Shown: positions 51,553 through 61,901, counted from the first letter of the stretch. The stretch is 64,000 nt of DNA from Nitratireductor mangrovi (GCF_007922615.2 NZ_CP042301.2:2418001-2482000); one strand, 5' to 3'. The notes: a model not told the origin generated them from the letters alone. Numbers and translations are program-made.

Positions 51553-52017
51553 ATGACCTCTCCCCGCCATGAGACCATGGAAGCCGCGGCGCTGGAACTG
51601 GAAAACTTCCTGCCCTATCGGCTCAACCGGCTCGCCGACGCGGTCAGCCGCGACTTTGCCCGCATCTACAAGGATCGTCACGGCCTGACCCGTCCCGAAT
51701 GGCGGCTGCTTGCGACCCTCGGCCAGTATGGCGCCATGACCGCGACCGAGATCGGCGCGCATTCCTCCATGCACAAGACCAAGGTATCGCGCGCCGTCGC
51801 CGCGCTCGAAAAGCGCCTGTGGCTGGCCCGGGCGACCGACGACGCCGACCGGCGCGTGGAAAACCTGACGCTCACCCGTGCCGGCCAGCGCGTCTATCGC
51901 GAACTCGTGCCGTTCGCCCGCGCGTTCGAGGCGGCCATGCTGGCCGCCTTGCGTGAAAGTGAACGCAAGGCTCTGCTGACCGGGCTCGACGCGCTGGAGC
52001 GCGGGTTCGCGCGATGA
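51553..52017 (+). CDS. MarR-family transcriptional regulator
   Basis: 154 aa. Winged helix PEWRLLATLGQYGAMTATEI followed by GAHSSMHKTKVSRAVAALEK and the wing RATDDADRRVENLTLTRAGQ. Likely repressor of the divergent fumarylacetoacetase-family gene, with a phenylacetate or homogentisate-type effector. A GTG at 51529 is an alternative start but lies inside the operator repeat. Its stop overlaps the cyclase gene start (ATGA). Confidence 0.9.
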   Translation: MTSPRHETMEAAALELENFLPYRLNRLADAVSRDFARIYKDRHGLTRPEWRLLATLGQYGAMTATEIGAHSSMHKTKVSRAVAALEKRLWLARATDDADRRVENLTLTRAGQRVYRELVPFARAFEAAMLAALRESERKALLTGLDALERGFAR

Positions 52018-53351
52018 CTGACGGCCGCCACCCGAAGCCGGCACGGCTGAGCGACCTACTGGCATTGCCGGCGGTCCACGCCGCGCCATTGCCGCGATGG
52101 CTCGAGGCGGCCGCCTCCTTCGGCATCAGCGCCGACGACCCGATGGTCGTCCGGCGGCAGCGCTTCACCAACATTTTTGCCTGGGCTTCGGCCGCCAACG
52201 TGGCCGCACATGTCGCCGCGTTCTGCGCATACGACCTCTTCGGCCTGTTTCCTCTCGTTCTTGCCGACGTCGTCTTTCTGGCGGGCCTTCTGGCGGTCCC
52301 GTTTCTCCACCGCGCCGGCGATTTCGTCGCCGCGCATGTCCTTGCCGGAATCAGCACCGCGGCGATCCTCTTCACGCTCGTCATGCTCGGCCGCGACAGC
52401 CAGATCTACGTCTACTTCGCCCTTGCCGGCATCATCTTGTTCACCTTCGGCATCGGTAATCCGCGCGCCTATGCGCCGTGGTTCATGGTGGCGCTGGCCA
52501 GCCTCCTTGCGGCGCTGCCGCTGGTCAGCGATGACGGCATGCTGGCGGCCGGCGACGATGGTCTGCGGCGGTTGGTCTCTTCTCACGCCATGGTCAATGT
52601 CGCGGTGGTCAACGCGCTGGTCATCTATTTCGTGCTTTCGAGCCTGCGCCGCACCGAAATCGCCCTGCAAGACCAGCATGCGCGAGCTTCGATGCTTGTT
52701 GCCGCCGTGCTGCCGGCCAGCGTGGTGGAGCGGCTGAGCCACGATCCGGGCCGCCGCGTCGCCGACCGCATCGACGGGCTGAGTGTGCTTTTCGCCGACC
52801 TCGCCGGCTTCACCGCGGCCGCACGCAACCTGCCGCCTGAAGACATCGTCGACCATCTCGACGGATTAGTGCGTGCCTTCGACCGCCTATGCGAACAGGC
52901 AGGCGCGGAAAAGATCAAGACCATCGGCGACAGCTACATGGCCGTCGGCGGGCTCAATGGTGACGACCGCGGCGGTGCGCTGGCGATCGGGCGGCTGGCG
53001 CTGGCGATGCGGGACGCGCCGGAGGTGCGGCGGCCGCTCGGCGAAACGCCGCTCGCCCTTCGCATCGGCATCCATTCCGGCAGCGCCACGGCCGGCATCA
53101 TCGGCGAGACCCGCTTCACCTACGATGTTTGGGGTGATGCCGTGAACGTCGCCGCGCGCATGGAATCGCACGGCCTGCCGGGTTCCATCCAGGTCAGCGA
53201 GGCATTCCGCCTTATGGCGGGCGACACCTTCTTTTTCGAGGCAAGGGGCGCAATCGAAGTTCGCGGCGTAGGACCGATGTCCACTTTCCTGCTTGCCGGC
53301 GAAAGGCCGGCCACCGATGGCGAAATCGCTTCGCGAGAGCAGTCGACCTGA
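52014..53351 (+). CDS. Class III adenylate cyclase with membrane domain, coupled to marR
   Basis: 445 aa. About six hydrophobic helices span residues 55-215. The catalytic domain starts near 245: LSVLFADLAGFTAAARNLPP (metal Asp), EKIKTIGDSYMAVGGLNGDD (Lys and second Asp), and YDVWGDAVNVAARMESHGLP (adenine-selecting Asp, Asn, Arg). All catalytic residues are present. It shares the architecture of the cyclase at 25469 but is clearly distinct in sequence. Four-base overlap with marR means coupled translation. Confidence 0.9.
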   Translation: MTDGRHPKPARLSDLLALPAVHAAPLPRWLEAAASFGISADDPMVVRRQRFTNIFAWASAANVAAHVAAFCAYDLFGLFPLVLADVVFLAGLLAVPFLHRAGDFVAAHVLAGISTAAILFTLVMLGRDSQIYVYFALAGIILFTFGIGNPRAYAPWFMVALASLLAALPLVSDDGMLAAGDDGLRRLVSSHAMVNVAVVNALVIYFVLSSLRRTEIALQDQHARASMLVAAVLPASVVERLSHDPGRRVADRIDGLSVLFADLAGFTAAARNLPPEDIVDHLDGLVRAFDRLCEQAGAEKIKTIGDSYMAVGGLNGDDRGGALAIGRLALAMRDAPEVRRPLGETPLALRIGIHSGSATAGIIGETRFTYDVWGDAVNVAARMESHGLPGSIQVSEAFRLMAGDTFFFEARGAIEVRGVGPMSTFLLAGERPATDGEIASREQST

Positions 53352-53395
53352 GCGTCGTCGATCCATTGACACCACGTCTTTGCGCGGCCGTCCGC

Positions 53396-54430
53396 TCACC
53401 AGTCCATCACCACCTTGCCGGAACTGCCGCTGCGCATGGCGTCGAAGCCGGCCTGGAAGTCGTCGATGCCGATCCTGTGCGTGATCAGGCCGGAAACGTC
53501 GAGCGGTCCCTGCACCAGCGCGATCATCTTGTACCAGGTCTCGAACATCTCGCGGCCGTAGATGCCCTTCAGCGTCAGCATCTTGAAGATGACCTTGTTC
53601 CAGTCGATCGAGAAGCCGGTCGGCGCGATGCCGAGAATGGCGATCTTGCCGCCATTGTTCATGACGTCGATCATGTCGCGGAAGGCGCCGGCCGAGCCCG
53701 ACATTTCCAGCCCGACATCGAAACCCTCCTTCATGTGTTCCTCGCGCATGACGTCGGAAAGCTTCTCGTTGGCCGCGTCGACCACGTGATGGATGCCCAT
53801 CTTGCGGGCAAGGTCGAGCCGCACGGGATTGATGTCGGTGATCACCACCTTGCGCGCGCCGACCGCCTGCGCCACCAGCGCGCCCATGATGCCGATCGGC
53901 CCGGCGCCGGTGACCAGCACGTCCTCGCCGACGAGGTCGAAGGAAAGCGCGGTGTGAACGGCGTTCCCGAGCGGATCGAAGATCGCCGCGATCTCGTCGG
54001 GCACGTCGTCGGGAATGGCGACGACATTGTGCTGCGGCAGGCACACATATTCGGCGAAGCTGCCCGGCCGGTTGACGCCGACGCCGAGCGTGTTGCGGCA
54101 GAGATGACCGCGGCCCGCCCGGCAGTTGCGGCAATGGCCGCACACGATATGGCCCTCGCCCGAGACGCGCTGGCCGATGCGGTATTCCGTGACCGCGGAA
54201 CCCGTATCGGCGACCTCGCCGACGAATTCATGGCCGGTCACCATCGGCACCGGCACGGTCTTTTGCGCCCATTCGTCCCAATTGTAGATGTGGACGTCAG
54301 TGCCGCAGATCGCGGACTTCCTCACCCGCACCAGCACGTCGTTGGGCCCGACCTCGGGCACCGGGACGTTCTCCATCCAGATGCCGGGCTCCGCCTTCGC
54401 CTTCACCAGCGCGCGCATCATGTTGGACAC
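53396..54430 (-). CDS. tdh: L-threonine 3-dehydrogenase
   Basis: 344 aa zinc-dependent medium-chain dehydrogenase. Oxidises threonine to 2-amino-3-ketobutyrate with NAD. Catalytic zinc ligands C42 ([16 protein letters not shown]), H67 and E68 (TGHEFVGEV); the structural zinc lobe is [15 protein letters not shown]. The nucleotide-binding motif is [16 protein letters not shown]. Numbering is offset by four from E. coli Tdh (C38, H63, E64). Second gene of the kbl-tdh operon, 46 bases after kbl. Confidence 0.96.
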   Translation of the reverse strand: MSNMMRALVKAKAEPGIWMENVPVPEVGPNDVLVRVRKSAICGTDVHIYNWDEWAQKTVPVPMVTGHEFVGEVADTGSAVTEYRIGQRVSGEGHIVCGHCRNCRAGRGHLCRNTLGVGVNRPGSFAEYVCLPQHNVVAIPDDVPDEIAAIFDPLGNAVHTALSFDLVGEDVLVTGAGPIGIMGALVAQAVGARKVVITDINPVRLDLARKMGIHHVVDAANEKLSDVMREEHMKEGFDVGLEMSGSAGAFRDMIDVMNNGGKIAILGIAPTGFSIDWNKVIFKMLTLKGIYGREMFETWYKMIALVQGPLDVSGLITHRIGIDDFQAGFDAMRSGSSGKVVMDW

Positions 54431-54476
54431 TTCGATGTCTCCGAAAGATAGGGACGGCCAAACACCATCTCGATCG

Positions 54477-55664
54477 TCACCCGATCACCCCCAGTTCCCT
54501 CCCCACCTCGCCGAACGCGGCTACCGCGCGGTCGATGTCCTCGGCCGAATGCGCCGCCGACATCTGCGTGCGAATGCGCGCCTGCCCTTTCGGCACCACC
54601 GGGAACGAAAAGCCGATCACATAGATGCCGCGTTCCAGCATCATCTCGGCCATCTTGCCGGCAAGCGCCGCGTCGCCGATCATCACCGGGATGATCGGGT
54701 GGCCGGCGCCGGCGAGCGAAAAGCCGAGCTTGGTCATCGACGACCGGAAGCGCGCCGCGTTGTCATAGAGCTTTTTCCTGAGTTCGCCGCCCGCCTCGAT
54801 CAGGTCGAGCACCTCGAGCGAGGCCCCGGCGATCGCCGGCATCAGCGTGTTGGAAAACAGATAGGGCCGCGAACGCTGGCGTAGCCAGTCGACCACCTCC
54901 GCCCTGCCCGCCGTGTAGCCGCCGGACGCGCCGCCGAGCGCCTTGCCGAGCGTGCCGGTAACGATGTCGATCCGGCCCTCGACACCGCAATGCTCCGGCG
55001 TGCCGCGGCCGTTTTCGCCGACGAAACCGACGGCATGGCTGTCGTCGACCATCACCATCGCACCGTATTTCTCGGCCAGATCGCAGATGCCGCCAAGGTT
55101 GGCGATGATGCCGTCCATGGAAAAGACGCCGTCGGTGGCGATCAGCTTGAAGCGGCAGCCTTCGGCCTCCTTCAGCCTTTCCTCGAGATCGGCCATGTCG
55201 TTGTTGGCGTAGCGCAGGCGTTTCGCCTTCGACAGCCGCACCCCGTCGATGATCGAGGCGTGGTTGAGGGCGTCGGAGATGATCGCATCCTCTTCCGAAA
55301 GCAGAGTCTCGAACAGGCCGGCATTGGCGTCGAAGCAGGAGGAATAGAGGATCGTGTCCTCGAAGCCGAGAAAGGCCGAGATGCGGGCCTCCAGCTGTTT
55401 GTGCTCCTCCTGCGTGCCGCAGATGAAACGCACGGAGGCCATGCCGTAGCCATAGCGGTCGAGTGCCGCCTTGGCCGCCGCGCGCACGCGCTGATTGTCG
55501 GCCAACCCGAGATAGTTGTTGGCGCAGAAATTGAGCACGTCGGCGCCGCCGGCCTCGATATGGGCCGACTGCGTGGAGGTGATGACACGCTCCGACTTGT
55601 AGAGCCCGGACCGCCGCAGTTCGGCGAGTTCGCCCTCCAGATGGGTCAGGAATGCCTTCGTCAT
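54477..55664 (-). CDS. kbl: 2-Amino-3-ketobutyrate CoA ligase (glycine C-acetyltransferase)
   Basis: 395 aa PLP enzyme. Cleaves 2-amino-3-ketobutyrate with CoA into glycine and acetyl-CoA, acting on the Tdh product. Visible: [60 protein letters not shown] and the PLP lysine in [14 protein letters not shown]. Divergent from the diguanylate cyclase gene. Confidence 0.96.
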   Translation of the reverse strand: MTKAFLTHLEGELAELRRSGLYKSERVITSTQSAHIEAGGADVLNFCANNYLGLADNQRVRAAAKAALDRYGYGMASVRFICGTQEEHKQLEARISAFLGFEDTILYSSCFDANAGLFETLLSEEDAIISDALNHASIIDGVRLSKAKRLRYANNDMADLEERLKEAEGCRFKLIATDGVFSMDGIIANLGGICDLAEKYGAMVMVDDSHAVGFVGENGRGTPEHCGVEGRIDIVTGTLGKALGGASGGYTAGRAEVVDWLRQRSRPYLFSNTLMPAIAGASLEVLDLIEAGGELRKKLYDNAARFRSSMTKLGFSLAGAGHPIIPVMIGDAALAGKMAEMMLERGIYVIGFSFPVVPKGQARIRTQMSAAHSAEDIDRAVAAFGEVGRELGVIG

Positions 55665-55828
55665 CGCTTACCTCCAGCCGGATTTGTGGCCCATTCGGCC
55701 TGCGCAGACAATCGCCCAGGCGACACCCGCCGCCGTATTCCTCGCCAAGGGCGGCGGGCACGTCGCGAAAGCAAATGTTAGGAGTGCCGCGCTAGGCTCT
55801 CGCGATTGATGGGCAGGAGCAAATTGCC

Positions 55829-57001
55829 GTGAGCGACGCATCGGCCGACAGGAATGAAAAGGATGTCATTCTGTCGATGCGGATGGACGCGATGCTCAAC
55901 TCCTCGCCCGCGTCGTTTCTCAGCATCGTCGGCGCGCTGATCGCGCTTTACGTCTACTGGTCGCCGTCAACCGCGACGGTTCTGCTGTTCTGGCTGGGCT
56001 GCATCGTGGCGGTCGCCGTCACCAACCTTGTCTCGACGGTCCTTTACGCACGCAGGATTCCTCAAAGCTGGAACGCCCGCTCCTGGGCGCGCTTCGTCTG
56101 CCTCATGCATCTTTTGTCCGGCCTCAGCTGGGGTGTCGGCGGCGGCTGGATGCTGAGCTTCGCCAATGAGCACCAGGCTTTGGTCACCGTTACGATCGGT
56201 CTTGCCGCCGTCACCGTTTCGATCCCTTCGGTGGTGCACCTGCGCGCCTACAATCTGTTCCATCTGCCGATCTTCTGGCCCTATGCGGTCGGCGCCGCGT
56301 TGAGCACGCTGCAGTTCAAATGGCCGATTGCCATCGGTTTCTTCCTGCTCGGTGCCTTCGCCGTCGTCATCGGCCGCGTGCTTGGCGATCAGCTGACCAA
56401 CGCGCTGCGGCTGTCGATCGAGAACCGGCGGCTGGCGGAGCGCCTCGAGGAGCGCAGCGCCGAACTCGAAGCCGCCAATCGCGAACTCGAGATCGAGAGC
56501 CATACCGACCCGCTCACCGGTCTTGCCAACCGCCGGCGGTTGATGTCGTTCGCCCGCGCCGTTCGCGGCCGCTGCGCGGTCATGATCGTCGATATCGATC
56601 ATTTCAAATCCTATAATGACAGCTACGGCCACGTCGAAGGCGATGCCTGCCTCGTCACGGTGGCGAGGGCGCTGCTTGGCAGTGTGCGGCCGGACGAGGA
56701 TATCGTCGCCCGGCTCGGTGGCGAGGAATTCGCTGTGATCCTGACCGACGTGGATGCGCAGCAGGCGCATGAACAGGCCGAGGCGATCCGCGCCGGCGTT
56801 CAGGCGCTGCCGGTCGCTGGAACGAACGGCGTCAGGCGCAAGGTCACCGTCAGCATCGGCCTTTCAACGCGCGATGCCGATCAGCAAAAGACGCTTGCCA
56901 CCCTGATGGAGGAAGCCGACGCCGCCGTCTACCGGGCAAAGGCGGACGGGCGCAACGTGGTCTGCATCGGCAAATCCTCCGCGGCTCGGCACGTCGCCTG
57001 A
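55829..57001 (+). CDS. GGDEF diguanylate cyclase with membrane domain
   Basis: 390 aa from a GTG start. Five to six hydrophobic helices at about 30-195, a coiled-coil linker RLAERLEERSAELEAANREL, then the GGDEF domain: HTDPLTGLANRRRLMSFARA, MIVDIDHFKSYNDSYGHVEG and RLGGEEFAVIL (active GGEEF form). An RxxD-type inhibitory site is seen five residues before (R-P-D-E-D), so product feedback is possible. No EAL domain. Makes cyclic di-GMP at the membrane. Confidence 0.92.
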   Translation: MSDASADRNEKDVILSMRMDAMLNSSPASFLSIVGALIALYVYWSPSTATVLLFWLGCIVAVAVTNLVSTVLYARRIPQSWNARSWARFVCLMHLLSGLSWGVGGGWMLSFANEHQALVTVTIGLAAVTVSIPSVVHLRAYNLFHLPIFWPYAVGAALSTLQFKWPIAIGFFLLGAFAVVIGRVLGDQLTNALRLSIENRRLAERLEERSAELEAANRELEIESHTDPLTGLANRRRLMSFARAVRGRCAVMIVDIDHFKSYNDSYGHVEGDACLVTVARALLGSVRPDEDIVARLGGEEFAVILTDVDAQQAHEQAEAIRAGVQALPVAGTNGVRRKVTVSIGLSTRDADQQKTLATLMEEADAAVYRAKADGRNVVCIGKSSAARHVA

Positions 57002-57050
57002 ATGGCGCGGCCGACAGGGCATTCCCCGGCGCAAATCATTTTCGCAAGCC

Positions 57051-58250
57051 TCAGAAAAACGCCTGCAATCCCGTCTGCGCGCGGCCGAGGATCAGCGCGT
57101 GCACGTCGTGCGCGCCCTCATAGGTGTTGACCGTCTCCAGGTTCTGCGCGTGGCGCATGACGTGGAACTCGATCTGGATGCCGTTGCCGCCATGCATGTC
57201 GCGGGCCTGGCGGGCGATGTCGAGCGCCTTGCCGCAATTGTTGCGCTTCACGATCGAGATCATCTCCGGCGCCATCTTGCCCTCGTCCATCAGCCGCCCG
57301 ACGCGCAGCGAGCCCTGCAGGCCGAGCGTGATCTCGGTCTGCATGTCGGCGAGCTTCTTCTGATAGAGCTGCATGCCGGCGAGCGGCTTGCCGAACTGCT
57401 TGCGGTCGAGCCCGTATTGACGGGCACGGAACCAGCAATCCTCGGCCGCGCCCATGGCGCCCCAGGAGATGCCGTAGCGGGCCCGGTTGAGGCAGCCGAA
57501 CGGGCCCTTGAGCCCCGACACGTTGGGCAGCAGCGCGTCCTCGCCGACCTCGACATTGTCCATCACCACCTCGCCGGTGATCGAGGCGCGCAGCGAAAGC
57601 TTGCCGCCGATCTTGGGCGCGGAAAGCCCCTTCATGCCCTTCTCGAGCACGAAGCCGCGTATCTGGTTGTCATGCGCAGCCGACTTCGCCCACACCACGA
57701 ACACGTCGGCGATCGGCGCGTTGGAGATCCACATCTTGGAGCCGGAGATCCGGTAGCCGCCATCGGTCTTTTCGGCCCTGGTCTTCATGCCGCCGGGATC
57801 GGAACCGGCATCGGGCTCGGTCAGGCCGAAACAGCCGATGAACTCGCCCGAGGCGAGCTTGGGTAGGTATTTCTTGCGCTGTTCGGCGGAGCCGTAGGCG
57901 TGGATCGGATACATGACCAGCGACGACTGCACGCTCATCATCGAGCGATAGCCCGAATCGACACGCTCGATCTCGCGCGCCACCAGCCCGTAGGTGACGT
58001 AGTTGGCGCCGAGCCCGCCATATTCCTCCGGAATGGTGACGCCGAGCAGGCCCGCCTCACCCATCTCGCGGAACAGCTCCGGATCGGTCTTTTCCTCCAT
58101 ATAGGCGTCCTGGACGCGCGGCATCAGCCTGTCGGCGGCAAAGCTCGCCGCCGCGTCGCGCATCATGCGTTCGTCTTCTGACAGCTGGTCCTCGATCAGG
58201 AACGGGTCGTTCCAGACGAAGCTCGCCGGCTTTTGTGCGGAAATGTTCAT
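57051..58250 (-). CDS. gcdH: Glutaryl-CoA dehydrogenase
   Basis: 399 aa from [20 protein letters not shown], with GGGAGG just upstream. Oxidative decarboxylation of glutaryl-CoA to crotonyl-CoA in lysine, tryptophan and glutarate degradation. GcdH marks: [40 protein letters not shown] and [20 protein letters not shown]. The catalytic Glu lies in [19 protein letters not shown], with the preceding DMHGGNGI. Divergent from a LysR gene that probably regulates it. Confidence 0.94.
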   Translation of the reverse strand: MNISAQKPASFVWNDPFLIEDQLSEDERMMRDAAASFAADRLMPRVQDAYMEEKTDPELFREMGEAGLLGVTIPEEYGGLGANYVTYGLVAREIERVDSGYRSMMSVQSSLVMYPIHAYGSAEQRKKYLPKLASGEFIGCFGLTEPDAGSDPGGMKTRAEKTDGGYRISGSKMWISNAPIADVFVVWAKSAAHDNQIRGFVLEKGMKGLSAPKIGGKLSLRASITGEVVMDNVEVGEDALLPNVSGLKGPFGCLNRARYGISWGAMGAAEDCWFRARQYGLDRKQFGKPLAGMQLYQKKLADMQTEITLGLQGSLRVGRLMDEGKMAPEMISIVKRNNCGKALDIARQARDMHGGNGIQIEFHVMRHAQNLETVNTYEGAHDVHALILGRAQTGLQAFF

Positions 58251-58385
58251 GGGACCTCCCAACGATGCGCGATCTTGGCGGACGACCGCCATTGGCCCCA
58301 TCCTAGACCGCAACGGCGCTTCGCGCTAACAACAATTCCCGCGAAGTTTATGCGTTTTTGCGATCAATGGGATCAAACAGCCGTC

Positions 58386-59291
58386 ATGCGCCGCGCCTAC
58401 ATCCCAACCGTAGCCGAACTCCAGGCGTTTCGCGCCTGCGTGCGTTACGGCACGACAATTCGCGCCGCCGATGATCTAGGCCTGACACAGAGTTCGGTGA
58501 GCCGCTCGCTCGGCATGCTGGAAGACCGGCTCGGCGTCAACCTGTTCCACCGCGTACGCCAGCGCCTGGTGCTTTCCGACGCCGGCCGGCGTTTCCTGCG
58601 CGACGCCGAGGCCGTGCTCGACCACCTGCACGAGGCCTCGGTGCGGGTGATGGCCTTCGGCGGCCAGTCCGACGTCATCAGCCTGGCGGTGCTGCCGACC
58701 TTCGCCGACCGCTGGCTGGTGCCGCGGCTTGGCCGTTTCCTGGAGCGCGCGCCGCAGGTCACCATCGACATCACCGTCAGGCTCGACCCGGTTGATCTGC
58801 ACGCCGAACCCTTCGACGCGGTGATCCAGCGCGGCCCGGCCGAAGCCGACACATCCGGCATCGTGCCGCTGTTCGGCGAGGAACTGATCGTGGTCGCGGC
58901 ACCCGCACTGCTTGCCGGCAGGGAATTTCTCGACGATGCCGAACTGGCCGGCCTGCCGCTGCTGCAGCAATCGACGCGGCCGACATTGTGGCTGGAGTGG
59001 TTCCAGGCCGCCGGCATCGATCCGCGCACCACCTTGCGCGGCCATCGCTTCGAGCAGTTCTCGATGCTGATCGAGGCCGCCGCCGCGGGGCTCGGCGTGG
59101 CGCTGGTGCCAAGGCTGCTGGTCGGCCGCGAACTCGCCGCCGGCCGGCTCGCCAACGCCTCGCGCAACACGATCGCCGGCGAGCACCCCTACCGACTCGT
59201 CCACCGGCCGGGCGCCGAGGAGCAGGCCGGCCTGCGGGAGTTCCTGGCGTGGGTGGTCGAAGAGGCCGCTGCCGAAGGCGCTACAGCCTGA
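58386..59291 (+). CDS. LysR-family regulator, probably of gcdH
   Basis: 301 aa. N-terminal helix-turn-helix FRACVRYGTTIRAADDLGLT QSSVSRSLGMLEDRLG (residues about 13-50) and a periplasmic-binding-like effector domain. ATG at 58386 chosen over a longer frame that runs into gcdH. It is of the GcvA/GcdR-like type by its FADRWLVPRLGRFLERAPQV segment. The 135-base region shared with gcdH should hold the T-N11-A box, but I could not choose one. Overlaps the end of the convergent flavoprotein gene by 11 bases. Confidence 0.9.
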   Translation: MRRAYIPTVAELQAFRACVRYGTTIRAADDLGLTQSSVSRSLGMLEDRLGVNLFHRVRQRLVLSDAGRRFLRDAEAVLDHLHEASVRVMAFGGQSDVISLAVLPTFADRWLVPRLGRFLERAPQVTIDITVRLDPVDLHAEPFDAVIQRGPAEADTSGIVPLFGEELIVVAAPALLAGREFLDDAELAGLPLLQQSTRPTLWLEWFQAAGIDPRTTLRGHRFEQFSMLIEAAAAGLGVALVPRLLVGRELAAGRLANASRNTIAGEHPYRLVHRPGAEEQAGLREFLAWVVEEAAAEGATA

Positions 59292-61332
59292 TCGCGTAGC
59301 GGATGCCGTCATAGATGGCGGCGTGGATGTTGCGTGAGGCGACCGCGTCGCCGATGCGAAAAAGCACGAACGCGCCGTCGGCATTGGACGACGGGAAGAT
59401 GTCGCCACCCGAAACCAGCGCCTCGTAGTCGACCGCGCCTTGATTGGACGAAAGCGGCTTGAGCGCGAAATAGAGCTCGTCGAGCGGCGTCGTGCCATGT
59501 TCGGCCACCACCTGGTCGACCAGCCGTTCCTCGCGGAAGCCGGAGGCAAAATCCGAGCCGAGCGTGGCGGCGAGCCGGTTGCCTTCGCGGCGCACTCCAA
59601 GAAGGCGCGTATTGATCGTCACCCGCACGCCGTTTTCATGGAATGAGCGCATATAGGGCACATGGTTCATGCCGCCCATTTCCGGCGCGAAGAAGCGCTC
59701 CGGAGACACGAATTCGACCGACGCGCCGGAGGTGGCGGCGACTTCGGCCGCGCTCATCGCCTGGTGGCCGCCATTGTCGTCATAGAACAGGATGGAGCCG
59801 CCGGGCTTCACCGAACCGGAAAGGATGTCCCAGCTCGTGGTGACAAGATCGTCCCCTTCGGCGAGCGGCGGCGGCTGCGGCAGCCCCCCGGTGGCGATCA
59901 CCACCATTTCGGGGGCGAGCGCCCTGAGATCGTCCGGCTCGGCCCAGCAATCGTAGCGGATTTCGACGCCGAGCCGCTCGAGTTCGGCCAGCCGCCAGTC
60001 GACGATGCCGATCAGTTCCTTGCGTCGGGGGTTCTGTGCGGCCAGCCGCACCTGGCCGCCGGCCTGCGACGCCGCCTCCAGCACCGTCACCTGGTGGCCG
60101 CGCTCGGCCGCAACGCGCGCCGCCTCCAGCCCGGCCGGCCCGGCGCCGACCACCACGACGCGGCGCAAGGGCCCGTTGCTGCGCGCGATCACATGCGGGA
60201 TCGTCGCCTCGCGGCCGGTGGCGGCGTTGTGGATGCACAACGCCTCGCCGCCCTCGTAGATGCGGTCGAGACAGTAGGTGGCGCCGACGCAGGGGCGGAT
60301 GCGATCCTCCTCGCCGGCCATCACCTTCCTGACGATATGAGGGTCGGCCATGTGCGGCCGGGTCATGCCGACCATGTCGAGCTTGCCCGCGGCGATCGCG
60401 TGGCGCGCGGTGGCGACATCGGCAATGCGCGCGGCGTGAAACACCGGGAACTTCGTCACCGCCTTGACCTCGCCGGCGAAGTCGAGATGCGGCGCGGACC
60501 GCATGCCGGTGATCGGGATCACCTCCGTGAGTGCGGCGTCGGTCTCGATATGGCCACGGATGATGTTGAGGAAATCGACCTTGCCGCAGGCCGCGAAGCG
60601 GCGCGCGATCTCGACGCCGTCCTCGCGCGCAAGCCCTCTCTCCCAGTCCTCGTCGGCGACCATGCGGATGCCGACGACGAAATCCGGGCCGACCGCGGCG
60701 CGCACCGCGTCGATGACGCGGAAGGAAAAGCGCAGCCGGTTGTCGAGGCTGCCGGCGAACTCGTCCTCGCGCCGGTTGGTGGCCGGCGACCAGAACGAAT
60801 CCATCAGGTGCCCGTAGGCCTCGAACTCGATGCCGTCGAGGCCGGCGGCCTGCATCCTTTGCGCCGCCGCCGCATAGTCGGCGACGATGCGCTCGATGTC
60901 CCAGTCCTCGGCCTCTTTCGGGAACGAGCGGTGCGCCGGCTCGCGCACCGGCGAGGCAGAGAGCACCGGCAGCCAGTCGGCCGTGTTCCAGCCGGTGCGG
61001 CGGCCGAGATGCGTGAGCTGGATCATCACCTTGCAGTCATGCGCATGGCAGGCATCTGTGAGTTCGGCCAGCCATGGCACGATCTCGTCGCGGTAGGCCT
61101 GCAGATTGCCGAACGCCGCCGGGCTGTCGCGCGAGACCAGCGCCGAGCCGGCGGTCATGGTCAGCGCCATGCCGCCTTTTGCCTTTTCGGCGTGATAGAG
61201 CCGGTAGCGCTCCTTCGGCAGCCCGTCGTCAGAATAGGCCGGCTCATGCGCGGTCGACATGACGCGGTTCTTGAGCGTCAGGTGCTTGAGCCGGTAGGGC
61301 TGGAGCAGCGGGTCGTTGGCGATGGATGTCAT
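59281..61332 (-). CDS. NADH:flavin oxidoreductase, DgcA / N-methylproline demethylase type
   Basis: 683 aa multi-domain flavoprotein. An N-terminal old-yellow-enzyme barrel binds FMN (RLYHAEKAKGGMALTMTAGS, QLTHLGRRTGW). The cysteines in IRPCVGATYCLDRIYEGGEA then LCIHNAATGRE likely hold the [4Fe-4S] cluster. A dinucleotide-binding domain (VVVVGAGPAGLEAARVAAER) follows. This layout is that of trimethylamine dehydrogenase, dimethylglycine demethylase DgcA and stachydrine-pathway N-methylproline demethylases. It likely demethylates a tertiary methylamine. The MttB-family gene upstream supports this. Confidence 0.85.
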   Translation of the reverse strand: MTSIANDPLLQPYRLKHLTLKNRVMSTAHEPAYSDDGLPKERYRLYHAEKAKGGMALTMTAGSALVSRDSPAAFGNLQAYRDEIVPWLAELTDACHAHDCKVMIQLTHLGRRTGWNTADWLPVLSASPVREPAHRSFPKEAEDWDIERIVADYAAAAQRMQAAGLDGIEFEAYGHLMDSFWSPATNRREDEFAGSLDNRLRFSFRVIDAVRAAVGPDFVVGIRMVADEDWERGLAREDGVEIARRFAACGKVDFLNIIRGHIETDAALTEVIPITGMRSAPHLDFAGEVKAVTKFPVFHAARIADVATARHAIAAGKLDMVGMTRPHMADPHIVRKVMAGEEDRIRPCVGATYCLDRIYEGGEALCIHNAATGREATIPHVIARSNGPLRRVVVVGAGPAGLEAARVAAERGHQVTVLEAASQAGGQVRLAAQNPRRKELIGIVDWRLAELERLGVEIRYDCWAEPDDLRALAPEMVVIATGGLPQPPPLAEGDDLVTTSWDILSGSVKPGGSILFYDDNGGHQAMSAAEVAATSGASVEFVSPERFFAPEMGGMNHVPYMRSFHENGVRVTINTRLLGVRREGNRLAATLGSDFASGFREERLVDQVVAEHGTTPLDELYFALKPLSSNQGAVDYEALVSGGDIFPSSNADGAFVLFRIGDAVASRNIHAAIYDGIRYAIRL

Positions 61333-61338
61333 GGTTGG

Positions 61339-61635
61339 CTAGCTGGGTGTGGCTGGCATTGAGCGGGGATCGCGCGCACCGTGCATGATGCGCATGATGA
61401 CGACCTGTGTACCGACTACCTCGAAGAACACGAGATAGGGATAGCGGCCCGGATTCACGCAGCGCAGCGAAGGATCATCCGTCTGACGGCCCACAGCGGG
61501 ATAGTTCGCGAGGAGCGTGCGAACGTTTCGAAACCGTTCGCGAAACCCGCGCGCGGCGGACGGCGACTCGGTCGCGAGCAGCTTGAGGATTTCGGCCAAA
61601 TCCGCGAGGGCGGCAGGCGAAAGGCTCGTTTTCAT
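61339..61635 (-). CDS. RelE/ParE-family toxin
   Basis: 98 aa. Pattern LSPAALADLAEILKLLATES, FRNVRTLLANYPAVGRQTDD, RCVNPGRYPYLVFFEVVGTQ and VVIMRIMHGARDPRS is a standard ParE/RelE-superfamily toxin. Overlaps the antitoxin stop by four bases and ends seven bases before the flavoprotein start, so it appears to be inside the operon. Confidence 0.88.
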   Translation of the reverse strand: MKTSLSPAALADLAEILKLLATESPSAARGFRERFRNVRTLLANYPAVGRQTDDPSLRCVNPGRYPYLVFFEVVGTQVVIMRIMHGARDPRSMPATPS

Positions 61636-61871
61636 GAAGCATAAGTCTTGAAGAGCGCCTCTATCTCCTCCTCGCTCGCGAATTCGCCGCGCGCAACCTG
61701 CCGGCGGGCAACCTCTATCGCCGCTCGTTCAGCCTCCGAGAGAACATAGACATCGTCGTCCGACCGACCGGACATGATATTTATGATTGCACGGGCGAGC
61801 TCATCCTGCTTCTCGGGCGGCAAGCGCTTGGCTTCTTCAAAAACCTGTTCGAGCAGTTTCGTCATGTCCAT
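61632..61871 (-). CDS. Antitoxin of the ParE-type pair
   Basis: 79 aa helical acidic protein: KLLEQVFEEAKRLPPEKQDE followed by LARAIINIM, a middle linker GRSDDDVYVLSEAERAAIEV and tail RGEFASEEEIEALFKTYAS. This is typical of the antitoxins encoded upstream of ParE-like toxins. The first helix probably carries dimer or DNA contacts and the tail wraps the toxin. It starts 30 bases after the enolase-superfamily stop. Confidence 0.82.
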   Translation of the reverse strand: MDMTKLLEQVFEEAKRLPPEKQDELARAIINIMSGRSDDDVYVLSEAERAAIEVARRQVARGEFASEEEIEALFKTYAS

Positions 61872-61901
61872 TCCATACCATCATGCTCCATTCCGATCAC
61901 A

